A DNA stretch of 64,000 bases from Rhodopseudomonas sp. P2A-2r. Lineage in GTDB: Bacteria > Pseudomonadota > Alphaproteobacteria > Rhizobiales > Xanthobacteraceae. The first letter of the stretch is position 1, and each line of letters opens with the position of its first letter. The position numbers and the translations under genes were made by a program. The DNA lies in the NCBI RefSeq assembly GCF_026015985.1, contig NZ_CP110389.1, positions 372,001-436,000 of the forward strand, written 5' to 3'. The notes beneath the pieces are model-generated. The model had not been told where the DNA came from and made no database searches. It saw nothing but the letters and a program-made list of their open reading frames with translations. This document shows, one piece after another, positions 16,863 through 25,552 of this stretch.

Positions 16863-18107
16863 CTAGGATTTGGGCCGCGGCGCCACCTGGGCGAATTCCT
16901 TGGGGAACACGACCTGCTGCTGCTGCTCGGGCGTCCACTGGATGAACATCGCCGATCCGTCCTTGAGCAGACGATCCTCGGCGAACTGCAAGCCCTGCGG
17001 CTTGGAGACGTAGAGGTTGGGATCGCCATAGGGGATATTGACGTTCTTCAGCGCCGACAGCAGATCGTCGGGCTGCAGCGATTTGGCATTCTCCAGCGCC
17101 TGCTGCAGCACGCGGGCGGCCTGGGCATATTGGATGGCGCCCTGGCCGATCTTGTCCAGCTTGGCGACGTCGCGCAATTCCTTGACGATGGCCTGCATCG
17201 ACGGAATCTTGGCGCCTTCGCTGAAGCCGGTCATGCCGAACAGGTTGCGGGTCAGCACGGCCTTGCCGATTTCGGGGCCGAGATCCTTCCACAGCGACAG
17301 GTCGGAATAGCCGCCGGTGCCGCCGCAGAAGATGCTGCCGTGATAGTTGAGGTTGTAGCGCGCCTGATGCAGGAGGATGCCATCCCGCGGCGTGACGAGA
17401 CCGACGACCACGTCGGGCTTCAGCGAGCGGATGCGGATCATCGCCGCAGTCTGGTCCTGGGCGCGAATGTCGAGCGCGGCCTCGCCGATGATCTCGATGC
17501 CGCTCTTCTTCAGCTTCTCCACCAGGAACTTGTTGGACTGCTGACCGGCTTCGTAGTTGGAATAGCCCATCACCGCGGTCTTGATCGGGAATTTGCTGTC
17601 GTCGCGCAGCGAGATGACGAAGTCATGCATCGATTGCGCGTAGCCGCGGTCGTAGGGATAGCCCAGCGTGAACATGTAGTTCGACTGCGCGCCGCCGGCC
17701 CAGACCGACAGCGTCGGCATTTTCGCTTCGTCGATGACCGGCGTGAGCGCGAGCATCTGCGCGCTGAGGATGGTGCCGGTGAGCAGCTGGATCTTCTCTT
17801 CGGTGATCAGCCGGCGTGCCTCGGCGGCGGTGCGCGCCGGCTGGCTGGTGTCGTCGGCCATCACCAGCTCGATCTTCGCGCCGCCCTTGCTCTTGATGCC
17901 GCCTTCGGCGTTGATCTTCTTGATGATGTATTCGAAGGCCGGCTGGCCTTCCTGGGCATAGGCGGCCAGACCGCCGCTCATGGAATTGACCACGCCGATG
18001 CGGATCGCCGGCTCGGCCGCGCCCGCCGTGCGAATGAACGGCGCCGCAACCGGCCCGAGCAGCGCGGCGGATGCGCCAATGCTAAATGTGCGGCGGGTGA
18101 TGGTCAT
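16863..18107 (-). CDS. ABC transporter periplasmic binding protein (Leu/Ile/Val-type, Tat-like signal)
   Basis: This 414-residue protein starts MTITRRTFSIGASAALLG, a twin-arginine-like export signal ending near AGAAEP, followed by a type I periplasmic binding fold (PAIRIGVVNSMSGGLAAYAQEGQPAFEYIIKKINAEGG). ATG 18107 follows GGAGGAAG; a longer reading from 18134 adds residues that spoil the signal. As first gene of the operon it supplies the solute to LivHMGF. Family members bind branched-chain amino acids, amides, urea or aromatic acids; the sequence does not tell which. The Tat-like signal suggests folding before export, although RRTF followed by a modest hydrophobic core can also be used by Sec. 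Confidence 0.8.
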   Translation of the reverse strand: MTITRRTFSIGASAALLGPVAAPFIRTAGAAEPAIRIGVVNSMSGGLAAYAQEGQPAFEYIIKKINAEGGIKSKGGAKIELVMADDTSQPARTAAEARRLITEEKIQLLTGTILSAQMLALTPVIDEAKMPTLSVWAGGAQSNYMFTLGYPYDRGYAQSMHDFVISLRDDSKFPIKTAVMGYSNYEAGQQSNKFLVEKLKKSGIEIIGEAALDIRAQDQTAAMIRIRSLKPDVVVGLVTPRDGILLHQARYNLNYHGSIFCGGTGGYSDLSLWKDLGPEIGKAVLTRNLFGMTGFSEGAKIPSMQAIVKELRDVAKLDKIGQGAIQYAQAARVLQQALENAKSLQPDDLLSALKNVNIPYGDPNLYVSKPQGLQFAEDRLLKDGSAMFIQWTPEQQQQVVFPKEFAQVAPRPKS

Positions 18108-18175
18108 GCGGCTTCCTCCGGTCGGCGGGCACACGACAACGCGTGCGCCATTTTATTATCGTTGAATGACGGTCC

Positions 18176-18198
18176 GATCGGCCCTCACGGGGCCGATC
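18176..18198. promoter_or_regulatory. Hairpin in the 5' region of the liv-type operon
   Basis: GATCGGCCC and GGGCCGATC form a perfect 9-bp palindrome around TCACG, about 70 bp upstream of the binding-protein start. It could be an operator or an mRNA leader hairpin; no T run follows on the minus strand. Otherwise the gap 18108-18434 shows nothing I can name. Confidence 0.35.
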
Positions 18199-18434
18199 AA
18201 AGCTGCCACCTGCGAAATTTCGCTTGATCGGATTTAGCCGGCTTTGCGCGACGTCGTCAAATGCGCTGCCGATGCGCATCGCGAATGCGCGGCATGCATG
18301 GCCGCGATATCATCGTCTCCACACGACGATATTCCGGCTCATGAAACAGACGCTGCAATGAAGTATCGCGGTCGACGGGCGCCAGCGGCGCCGATCGACC
18401 GGGAAGCAGCATGTCGCGCCTCAGATACGCAAGG

Positions 18435-18635
18435 TCAGCCGGAGTGCGCTTCGGCGTCGGCGCGAAGCTCCCCGAAGGCGTCCGACTCGTAGACGCGACC
18501 GTCGGGCGTCCCGATCTGGACGTCCCAGGATCCGTCATTGGTGAGCTCGGTCGCTTTCTTCAGCGCTGCCGCGACGGTATCGCGCCGCAAAGTGACCGTG
18601 CCCGACGTATCAGTTGCTTTCACGAAATAAGGCAA
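18435..18635 (-). CDS. Small conserved-looking protein of unknown function
   Basis: This 66-residue protein starts at TTG 18635, five bases after a perfect GGGAGGAGG ribosome site, which decides the start. It reads MPYFVKATDTSGTVTLRRDT then AAALKKATELTNDGSWDVQIGTPDGRVY: a compact beta-strand/helix/strand pattern of the kind seen in small rhizobial proteins that modify or bind nothing known. It has no cysteines, signal or membrane segment. It stands alone on the minus strand between the ABC operon and an SDR gene. Confidence 0.65.
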   Translation of the reverse strand: MPYFVKATDTSGTVTLRRDTVAAALKKATELTNDGSWDVQIGTPDGRVYESDAFGELRADAEAHSG

Positions 18636-18807
18636 GAGACCTCCTCCCGGCGCTCTGGCGGCGCCTCGACCGACTGTTGTCGATATGCGTCATCAGTACG
18701 ACGCAAACCGGAGCATAGCGCGAAAAACCGATCCGACCAGCCCCCGGGGATTACCATCGCCGTGGAAGTGATGGCCGCGGTGCTGCGGCGCCCGCCCGAC
18801 GGCGGCC

Positions 18808-19557
18808 TCAAATGGTGCGGCCGCCATCGACCGGCAGGATCACGCCGGTCAGAAACTCGGCCTCCTCGCTGCCGAGGTAGACGCAGGCACTGGCGATGTC
18901 CGATGGACGCGACATCCGGCCGAGCGGAATCGTCGAGACGAATTTGGCGCGGTTCTCGGGCGTATCGGGCACGCCCATGAAGGATTCCAGCAGCGCGGTT
19001 TCGCCGATTACCGGCGCGATGCAGTTGACGCGGATGCCGTCGGGCGCCAGTTCCACCGCCATCGACTTGGACATCAGGTTCACCGCGCCCTTGCTGGCAT
19101 TGTACCAGGTCAGGCCCGGCCGCGGCCGTACGCCGGCGGTCGAGCCGATGTTGATGATGCGGCCGCTCTTCTGCTGCCGCATGATCGGCACCACCGCATT
19201 GGTCATCAGGAAGATCGACTTGACGTTGATGGCGAAGGTGCGGTCGAATTCCTCCTCGGTCACCTCAAGCAGCGGCTTGTTGCGAAACGTCCAGCCGGCA
19301 TTGTTGACTACGATGTCGAGCTTGCCGAACCGGCTGATCGCCAGCTTCACGCAGGCTGCGATGTCGGCCTTGCTGGTGACATCGCCGCCGATCGCCACCG
19401 CTCCGGCACCGATCTCGGAAGCGACCTTTCGGGCGCCCTCGTCATTGAGGTCGAGAATGACGACGCTGGCGCCCTCGCGGACATAGGCGCGGGCGATCTC
19501 GGCGCCGAATCCAGACGCGCCGCCGGTGACGATGGCGGATTTTCCCTGCAGTCTCAT
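18808..19557 (-). CDS. SDR-family NAD(P)-dependent oxidoreductase
   Basis: A classical short-chain dehydrogenase of 249 residues: cofactor motif VTGGASGFGAEIARAY (TGxxxGxG, residues 10-25), NNAG near 88, catalytic Ser in INIGSTAG near 140 and YNASK near 154-158, ending in the frequent FLTGVILPVDGGRTI. The acidic D37 after the second strand (VVILDLND) favours NAD(H). The substrate is unknown; 3-oxoacyl or sugar/alcohol dehydrogenases share this architecture. A divergent molybdenum oxidoreductase lies 288 bp away; the gap 19558-19845 shows no clear signal. Confidence 0.85.
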   Translation of the reverse strand: MRLQGKSAIVTGGASGFGAEIARAYVREGASVVILDLNDEGARKVASEIGAGAVAIGGDVTSKADIAACVKLAISRFGKLDIVVNNAGWTFRNKPLLEVTEEEFDRTFAINVKSIFLMTNAVVPIMRQQKSGRIINIGSTAGVRPRPGLTWYNASKGAVNLMSKSMAVELAPDGIRVNCIAPVIGETALLESFMGVPDTPENRAKFVSTIPLGRMSRPSDIASACVYLGSEEAEFLTGVILPVDGGRTI

Positions 19558-19845
19558 GGTTCAACTCCCTGATCCGCGCCGTGTCTCCCGGCGCTGGTCG
19601 TAACAACGTACCGCGGGAGACTAGACGTCGCTCGCGCCTCTGAGAAGGGCACGAACGCCGGTCGTCCTGGCCCGTCGCCCTTCGCATTTCATCGCGCCCG
19701 AAAAAGATCGCATGACGGCGGTATTCAACGACGGGTTGTGTGCACCGGGTGTGCTGCCGAATTTTCACCGTCCGTGCCGCGATGTTGGGCGCAGCGCAGG
19801 GTGGTGCGCGCTTCCCTGCGGAATGTCCTATGCTATCGTGACGGC

Positions 19846-21939
19846 ATGAATTCTGTAGCCAAGATCGACATCCGCCATTCCACCTGCCCGCACGATTGTC
19901 CCTCTGCCTGCGCGCTCGACATCGAGGTCATCGACGGCTCGGCGATCGGCCGGGTGCGCGGCTCGAAACAGCAGACCTACACCGCCGGCGTCATCTGCGC
20001 GAAGGTCGCGCGCTACGCCGAACGGATCCATCATCCGGACCGGCTGATGCATCCGATGCGCCGCACCGGCCCGAAGGGGTCCGGACAATTCGCACGCATC
20101 TCGTGGGACGAGGCGCTGGACGAAATCGCCGGCCGGTTCGATGCGGCCGAGCGCGACTTCGGCGCGCAATCGGTGTGGCCCTATTACTATGCCGGCACCA
20201 TGGGTCTGGTGATGCGCGACGGCATCAACCGGCTGTCGCATGTGAAGAAGTATTCGCGCTTCTACAGCACGATCTGCTCGACCATCGCGCGTGTCGGCTT
20301 CGCCGCCGGCACGGGCAAGGTCGCCGGCGTCGATCCGCGCGAGATGGCCAAATCCGACCTGGTGGTGATCTGGGGCACCAACCCGGTGTCGACCCAGGTC
20401 AATGTGATGACGCATGCGACGCGGGCGCGGAAGGAACGCGGGGCGAAGATCGCGGCGATCGACATCTACGACAACGACACCATGAAGCAGGCCGACATCA
20501 AGATCATCCTGCGGCCGGGCACCGATGGCGCCTTTGCCTGCGGCGTCATGCATGTGCTGTTTCGCGACGGCCATGCCGATCGCGTCTATCTTGCCGACTA
20601 CACCGATTGCCCTGCCGAGCTGGAGGCGCACCTCGCCAGCCGCACGCCGGAATGGGCCTCGTCCATCTGCGGCGTCCCGGTCGCCGACATCGAGGCCTTC
20701 GCGCGCGCCGTCGGCGAGACGCCGCGGACCTTCTTCCGGCTCGGCTACGGTTTCACCCGCAGCCGCAACGGAGCGGCGCAGATGCATGCGGCGCTGTGCA
20801 TCCCGGCAGTGACCGGCGCGTGGCAGCACGAAGGCGGCGGCGCCTTCTTCAACAATTTCTCGATCTGGCATTTCGATGAATCGGTGATCGAGGGCCGCGA
20901 TGCGATGGACAGGACTACGCGGCTGCTCGACCAGTCCAAGATCGGGCGCATCCTGACCGGCGATCCCGCGGCGCTGAAGCACGGGCCGCCGGTGAAGGCG
21001 ATGCTGATCCAGAACACCAACCCGATGGTGGTGGCGCCGGAACAGGCGCTGGTGCGGCAGGGGTTTGCGCGCGACGACCTGTTCGTCGCGGTGCATGAGC
21101 AATTCATGACCGAGACCGCCGCTATGGCCGACATCGTGATGCCGGCCACCATGTTCATGGAACATGACGATATGTATTACGGCGGCGGCCACCAGCATAT
21201 CTCCGTCGGCGCAAAGCTGATCGATGCGCCCGCCGAATGCCGCAGCAATCACGAGGTGATTGTGGCGCTGGCCGCGCGGCTCGGCGCGCAGCATCCGGGC
21301 TTCGCGATGACGCCGCGCCAACTGATCGACAAGACCCTGGCGGACAGCGGCCATGGCGGTATCGATGCGCTGGAAAAGGAGCTGTGGCGCGACATCCAGC
21401 CGGATTTTCGCGCGTCACATTGTCTCGATGGCTTCGCGCATCCCGACGGCAAGTTTCACTTTAAGGCCGACTGGGCTGCGGTGCCGCTCAACAATGACGG
21501 CATGATGGGCGACTGGCAGAAGCTTCCGGGCCTGCCCGACCACTGCGCCGTCATCGAGGAGGCCGACGAGGTACATCCGTTCCGTCTCGCCACCAGCCCG
21601 TCCCGCAGCTATCTCAATACCAGCTTCAACGAGACCCCGTCATCGCAGGCGCGCGAGGGCGCGCCGAGCGTGATGATCCATCCCGAAGATGCTGCAGGAT
21701 TGTCGATCGCCGATGGCGATTTCGTCACCCTCGGCAATACTCGCGGCGAGACCACGCTGACGGCAAAGCTTTTCGGCGGACTGCAACGCGGCGTGCTGAT
21801 CGCCGAGTCGGTACATCCGAACCGTTCGCACAAGGGCGGCCACGGTATCAACATGCTGACCGGTGCCACAGCCGTGGCGCCGTATGGCGGCGCGGCCTTC
21901 CACGACAACAAGGTGTGGGTGAAAAAGGCGGCGTCCTGA
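19846..21939 (+). CDS. Molybdopterin (bis-MGD) oxidoreductase with one [4Fe-4S] site
   Basis: This 697-residue protein has no Tat signal and is therefore cytoplasmic. An N-terminal iron-sulfur motif C14-x3-C18-x3-C22 and C51 (TCPHDCPSAC, GVICAK) precedes the Mo-bisMGD domains: VWPYYYAGTMGLVMRDGINRLSH, DLVVIWGTNPVSTQVN, and C-terminal LNTSFNETPSSQAREG plus SVHPNRSHKGGHGINMLTG of the dinucleotide-binding fold. ATG 19846 is the first codon with family character. It belongs to the formate dehydrogenase/thiosulfate reductase superfamily group without linked electron-transfer subunits. The substrate is unknown. The gene is solitary, with a gamma-glutamyltransferase gene downstream. Confidence 0.85.
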   Translation: MNSVAKIDIRHSTCPHDCPSACALDIEVIDGSAIGRVRGSKQQTYTAGVICAKVARYAERIHHPDRLMHPMRRTGPKGSGQFARISWDEALDEIAGRFDAAERDFGAQSVWPYYYAGTMGLVMRDGINRLSHVKKYSRFYSTICSTIARVGFAAGTGKVAGVDPREMAKSDLVVIWGTNPVSTQVNVMTHATRARKERGAKIAAIDIYDNDTMKQADIKIILRPGTDGAFACGVMHVLFRDGHADRVYLADYTDCPAELEAHLASRTPEWASSICGVPVADIEAFARAVGETPRTFFRLGYGFTRSRNGAAQMHAALCIPAVTGAWQHEGGGAFFNNFSIWHFDESVIEGRDAMDRTTRLLDQSKIGRILTGDPAALKHGPPVKAMLIQNTNPMVVAPEQALVRQGFARDDLFVAVHEQFMTETAAMADIVMPATMFMEHDDMYYGGGHQHISVGAKLIDAPAECRSNHEVIVALAARLGAQHPGFAMTPRQLIDKTLADSGHGGIDALEKELWRDIQPDFRASHCLDGFAHPDGKFHFKADWAAVPLNNDGMMGDWQKLPGLPDHCAVIEEADEVHPFRLATSPSRSYLNTSFNETPSSQAREGAPSVMIHPEDAAGLSIADGDFVTLGNTRGETTLTAKLFGGLQRGVLIAESVHPNRSHKGGHGINMLTGATAVAPYGGAAFHDNKVWVKKAAS

Positions 21940-21959
21940 CCGTTCAGGGCGCCGTCAAC

Positions 21960-22163
21960 TCAGCCGAGGCTCACATTGCGGGAGTGCTCGGGGATGATGG
22001 TGATGGTCCAGCGCGACGGCGCCTTCGGCTTGTCAGGCTTCACCGCCCAGACCACGCCGCTCACCTTCGCGCCGCTGAGAACCAGGGTCGTGCTGCGGCC
22101 AGAGAATTGGGCAAAACGGCACCGCCTGGCTTCCTTGGCGCAGTCTGTTTCGATGGTCTGCAT
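21960..22163 (-). CDS. Small protein of unknown function
   Basis: This 67-residue product is antisense to its neighbours in a 450-bp gap between two plus-strand genes. It starts at ATG 22163 behind AGGAAAGGCGG. The sequence, MQTIETDCAKEARRCRFAQF then TTLVLSGAKVSGVVWAVKPD and PSRWTITIIPE, has a believable beta-rich composition with two cysteines. No membrane segment or signal is present. I do not recognise the family. The opposite-strand reading over the same stretch lacks a ribosome site and looks random. Confidence 0.55.
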   Translation of the reverse strand: MQTIETDCAKEARRCRFAQFSGRSTTLVLSGAKVSGVVWAVKPDKPKAPSRWTITIIPEHSRNVSLG

Positions 22164-22390
22164 GTTGTCCGCCTTTCCTGCCGCGCTTTGCTCGCGTGTC
22201 GATCAGCAATACGTCGGTCTGGCCAAAGGCTAGCACCGGCGGGAATTCACGCTCGTTAACGCCGCTGACCGTAAGAATGCGGGGCTGTCCCGGTCCCCGG
22301 CCACTCCGATTCATCGCGCGCGCAGTGCCCGCGCACCTTTGACAGTGTTGCAGGATGGAGGCATGCGTAGGTGCCTATGGGAGCCACGAC

Positions 22391-23980
22391 ATGATTGAAA
22401 CACCGCATGCCCGCCGCGGCATGGTCACCTCGCCGCATCACCTTGCTTCGCAAGCAGGCCTGCAGATCCTCAAGGACGGCGGCACCGCCGTCGAAGCGGC
22501 GATTGCCGTGGCCGCCGCGCTGGCCGTGGTCTATCCGCACATGACCGGCATCGGCGGCGACGGCTTCTGGCTGATCGCCGAGCCCGGCAAGCCGCCGGTG
22601 TCCATCGACGCCTGCGGCCGCTCCGGCGCCGCGGTCGACCTCGCTTATTACGCCAAGCACGGCTGCACGGTCATTCCGAACCGCGGCCCGCTGGCCGCCA
22701 ATACCGTCGCCGGCACGGTCTCCGGCTGGCAGAAATCCCTCGACGCCACGCGCCACTGGCAGGCGCCGCTGACGCGCGAGCAGCTGCTGGAAACCGCGAT
22801 TGCCTATGCCGAGGACGGCATCGTCGTCACCCGCAGCCAGGCCGAACTGACTGCCGCCAAGGCGCCCGAACTGGCGGGCCAGCCCAATTTCGCCGCGACT
22901 TTCATGCCGGGCGGACAGGCGCCGAAGGAAGGCGACCTGCTGCGGCTGCCGGCGCTGGCGCAGACCCTGAAGCGTCTGGCGGCCGACGGCTTCGACACCT
23001 TTTACAAGGGCAAGCTCGCCGACGATATCGCAGCCGACCTCGCCGCGACCGGTGCGCCGATCACCGCAGCCGACCTGCAGCGCCACAGCGCCAGCGAACG
23101 GCCGCCGCTGTCGACTCGGCTGCATCATGCCTGCCTCTACAACATGGCGCCGCCGACCCAGGGACTGTCGTCGCTGATGATTCTCGCGCTGTTCGACCGC
23201 CTCGGCGTCACCGCGGGCGAAGGCTTCGATCACATCCACGGTCTGGTCGAGGCCACCAAGCAGGCCTTCATCGTGCGCGACGAGCACGTCGGCGATCCCG
23301 ACCACATGACCGCCGATCCCGCATCCTTCCTCGACAGCGCGCTGCTCGACAGACTGGCCGCCAGGATCGATCGCAATCACGCGCTGCCGTGGCCCCATGT
23401 GGCCAAGCCCGGCGATACGATCTGGCTCGGCGTCATCGACGGCCAGGGCCGTTCGGTCTCCTTCATCCAGTCGGTGTATTTCGAATTCGGCTCCGGCGTC
23501 GTGCTGCCGCAGACCGGCATCTGCTGGCAGAACCGCGGCTCGTCATTCCGGCTGGCCGAGGGCGGCTGGAATGCGCTGAAGCCCAACCGCAAACCGTTCC
23601 ACACCCTCAACCCGGCGATGGCGATCTTCGACGACGGAAGGCGGATGGTCTACGGCACCATGGGCGGCGAAGGCCAGCCGCAGACCCAGTCGGCGGTGTT
23701 CTCGCGCTACGGCCTGTTCGGCATGCCGCTGCAGCAGGCGGTGTCGGCGCCGCGCTGGCTGCTCGGCAAGACCTGGGGCGACGCCAGCGTCACGCTGAAA
23801 CTGGAAGACCGTTTTGCGCCGGAGCTGGTTGCGCAATTGAAGGCCGCCGGCCACGAGGTCGAGGTGCTCGAGGGCTATTCCAGCACCATGGGCCACGCCG
23901 GCGCCATCGTCCTGCATCCCAACGGCGTGCTCGACGGCGCCACCGACCCGCGCTCCGATGGCGCGGTGGCGGCGTGGTGA
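22391..23980 (+). CDS. Gamma-glutamyltransferase family protein
   Basis: An Ntn-hydrolase proenzyme of 529 residues. The N-terminal part (MVTSPHHLASQAGLQILKDGGTAVEAAIAVAAALAVVYPHMTGIGGDGFW) is the family start, and the predicted processing/nucleophile threonine is T343 in GDTIWLGVIDGQG. MGGEGQPQTQSAVFSRY near 430 is also conserved. No signal peptide is visible, so unlike E. coli Ggt it may be cytoplasmic and may act on acylated amines rather than glutathione. ATG 22391 follows GGGAG. Residues after the Thr deviate from the usual THxSVVD, which suggests a divergent subgroup. Confidence 0.8.
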   Translation: MIETPHARRGMVTSPHHLASQAGLQILKDGGTAVEAAIAVAAALAVVYPHMTGIGGDGFWLIAEPGKPPVSIDACGRSGAAVDLAYYAKHGCTVIPNRGPLAANTVAGTVSGWQKSLDATRHWQAPLTREQLLETAIAYAEDGIVVTRSQAELTAAKAPELAGQPNFAATFMPGGQAPKEGDLLRLPALAQTLKRLAADGFDTFYKGKLADDIAADLAATGAPITAADLQRHSASERPPLSTRLHHACLYNMAPPTQGLSSLMILALFDRLGVTAGEGFDHIHGLVEATKQAFIVRDEHVGDPDHMTADPASFLDSALLDRLAARIDRNHALPWPHVAKPGDTIWLGVIDGQGRSVSFIQSVYFEFGSGVVLPQTGICWQNRGSSFRLAEGGWNALKPNRKPFHTLNPAMAIFDDGRRMVYGTMGGEGQPQTQSAVFSRYGLFGMPLQQAVSAPRWLLGKTWGDASVTLKLEDRFAPELVAQLKAAGHEVEVLEGYSSTMGHAGAIVLHPNGVLDGATDPRSDGAVAAW

Positions 23981-24016
23981 TGTAACTATTTCAATCCAGC
24001 GCGGTAGCTTCCTTCA

Positions 24017-24040
24017 CCTCTCCCCGCAAGCGGGGAGAGG
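24017..24040. terminator. Strong hairpin between convergent genes
   Basis: CCTCTCCCCGC and GCGGGGAGAGG form a perfect 11-bp stem around AA, between the gamma-glutamyltransferase stop and the end of the convergent MFS gene. No T run; bidirectional termination is inferred from position. Confidence 0.6.
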
Positions 24041-24062
24041 GGATAACGAGCCGCCTCAGACG

Positions 24063-25292
24063 TCAGATATCGCCCTTCGGCGCCGCGAAGATGCAGGCCA
24101 GCGTCACCAGCGACGCCGCCAGCAGATAGTAACCGACATAGGCCATGCCGTAATTGACCTGCAGCCAGGTCGCGGCATAGGGCGCCAGCGAAGCGCCGAA
24201 GATGCCGGCGAGGTTGAAGGTGATCGACGAGCCGGTGTAGCGCACCTCGGTCGGGAAGGGGGCCGCCAGCGCGGTGCCGATCACGCCGTAGTTGAGGCCG
24301 AACAGCAGCATGCCGGCGGTGATGAAGACGTAGATGCCGACGATGCCGGAGCTCAGCAGCGGCCCCAGCGCAAACGAGAACACCGCCACCGCGATGGTGC
24401 TGACGATCAGCAGTTCGCGCCGGCCGAAGCGGTCGCCGAGCTTGCCGGCGGCAACGGTAGTGAGACCGAACAGCACCGATCCGTAGATCTGCACGGCGAG
24501 CGCGTCGAGGAAGGAGATGCCGACGACCTTGACGTTGTAGGACAACAGATAGGCCGAGCAGATGTAGAACAGCACGAAGGTCACCAGCGCCATGAAGGTG
24601 CCGAGGAACAGGCTCATCTTGTGGCTGCGGAACAGCTCCACCACCGGCACGGCGACGCGCTCGGCCTTGTCGATGGCCTTCTGGAATTCCGGCGTCTCGG
24701 TGATCGACAGCCGCACCCACAGGCCGATGCCGATCAGCGCGATCGAGGCGACGAAGGGAATCCGCCAGCCCCAGCTCAGCAGCGCCTCCTGGGACATGAA
24801 GTGCAGCAGGATCCAGAACGCGCCGGAGGCCAGGAACAGCCCGAGCGGCGCACCGAACTGCGGAAACATGCCGTACCAAGAGCGCTTGCCTTCGGGCGCA
24901 TTCTCGGTGGCCAGCAGCACCGCGCCGCCCCACTCGCCGCCGAGCCCAAAACCCTGGCCGAACCGGCACAGCGCCAGCAGCAGCGGCGCGATCACGCCGA
25001 TCTGTGCGTAGGTCGGCAGCAGGCCGATCACCACGGTGGAAATGCCCATGGTCAGCAGTGCCGCCACCAGTGTGGTCTTGCGCCCGACGCGGTCGCCGAA
25101 ATGGCCGAAGATGATGGCGCCGAACGGACGCGCGAAGAACGCAATGGAGAACGTCGCGAACGACGCGAGCAGCGCCGTGGTCGGATCGGAGTTGGGAAAG
25201 AAAAGCGTCGGGAACACCAGCACCGCGGCGGTGGCATAGACGTAGAAGTCGAAGAATTCGATGGTGGTGCCGATTAGGCTCGCCAGCAGCAC
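24063..25292 (-). CDS. MFS transporter, metabolite:H+ symporter (MHS) type; N-terminus probably frameshifted
   Basis: The readable frame (409 residues, GTG 25292) has twelve membrane segments. LLASLIGTTIEFFDFYVYATAAVLVFPTLFFP at the start, FGHFGDRVGRKTTL near 63-76 and GQGFGLGGEWGGAVLLATENAP near 113-134 are hallmarks of the MHS group (ShiA/ProP/KgtP-like). Members take up organic acids, shikimate or compatible solutes with protons. A second frame begins at ATG 25366 and encodes a 20-residue alanine/threonine-rich lead ending ATPLNS, which normally runs straight into the first helix in this group. It is one base out of phase near 25300, so the natural protein probably starts at 25366. Confidence 0.8.
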   Translation of the reverse strand: MLLASLIGTTIEFFDFYVYATAAVLVFPTLFFPNSDPTTALLASFATFSIAFFARPFGAIIFGHFGDRVGRKTTLVAALLTMGISTVVIGLLPTYAQIGVIAPLLLALCRFGQGFGLGGEWGGAVLLATENAPEGKRSWYGMFPQFGAPLGLFLASGAFWILLHFMSQEALLSWGWRIPFVASIALIGIGLWVRLSITETPEFQKAIDKAERVAVPVVELFRSHKMSLFLGTFMALVTFVLFYICSAYLLSYNVKVVGISFLDALAVQIYGSVLFGLTTVAAGKLGDRFGRRELLIVSTIAVAVFSFALGPLLSSGIVGIYVFITAGMLLFGLNYGVIGTALAAPFPTEVRYTGSSITFNLAGIFGASLAPYAATWLQVNYGMAYVGYYLLAASLVTLACIFAAPKGDI

Positions 25293-25552
25293 CCGGGCGG
25301 GGAATTCAGCGGCGTGGCACGCTGCGCGGCGGCAGCAGATGGCATGGCAGTTGTCGCGTCGATCATTGTCAGAACTCAGCAGATGCGGTCTCGCCGCGCA
25401 CCTGCGTGACGTCCAAACCCATTTCAGGGTGCTTTAACGTAATTAAATTGCGCTTGCTCCGTTGATTTCGGGAGGCTGCATTGCATCGGGCGGAATATCG
25501 GTTCCGCCGACCACCCGGCTGAAGCTCCTTTCGAACTGGCAGCTCGGGCGAA

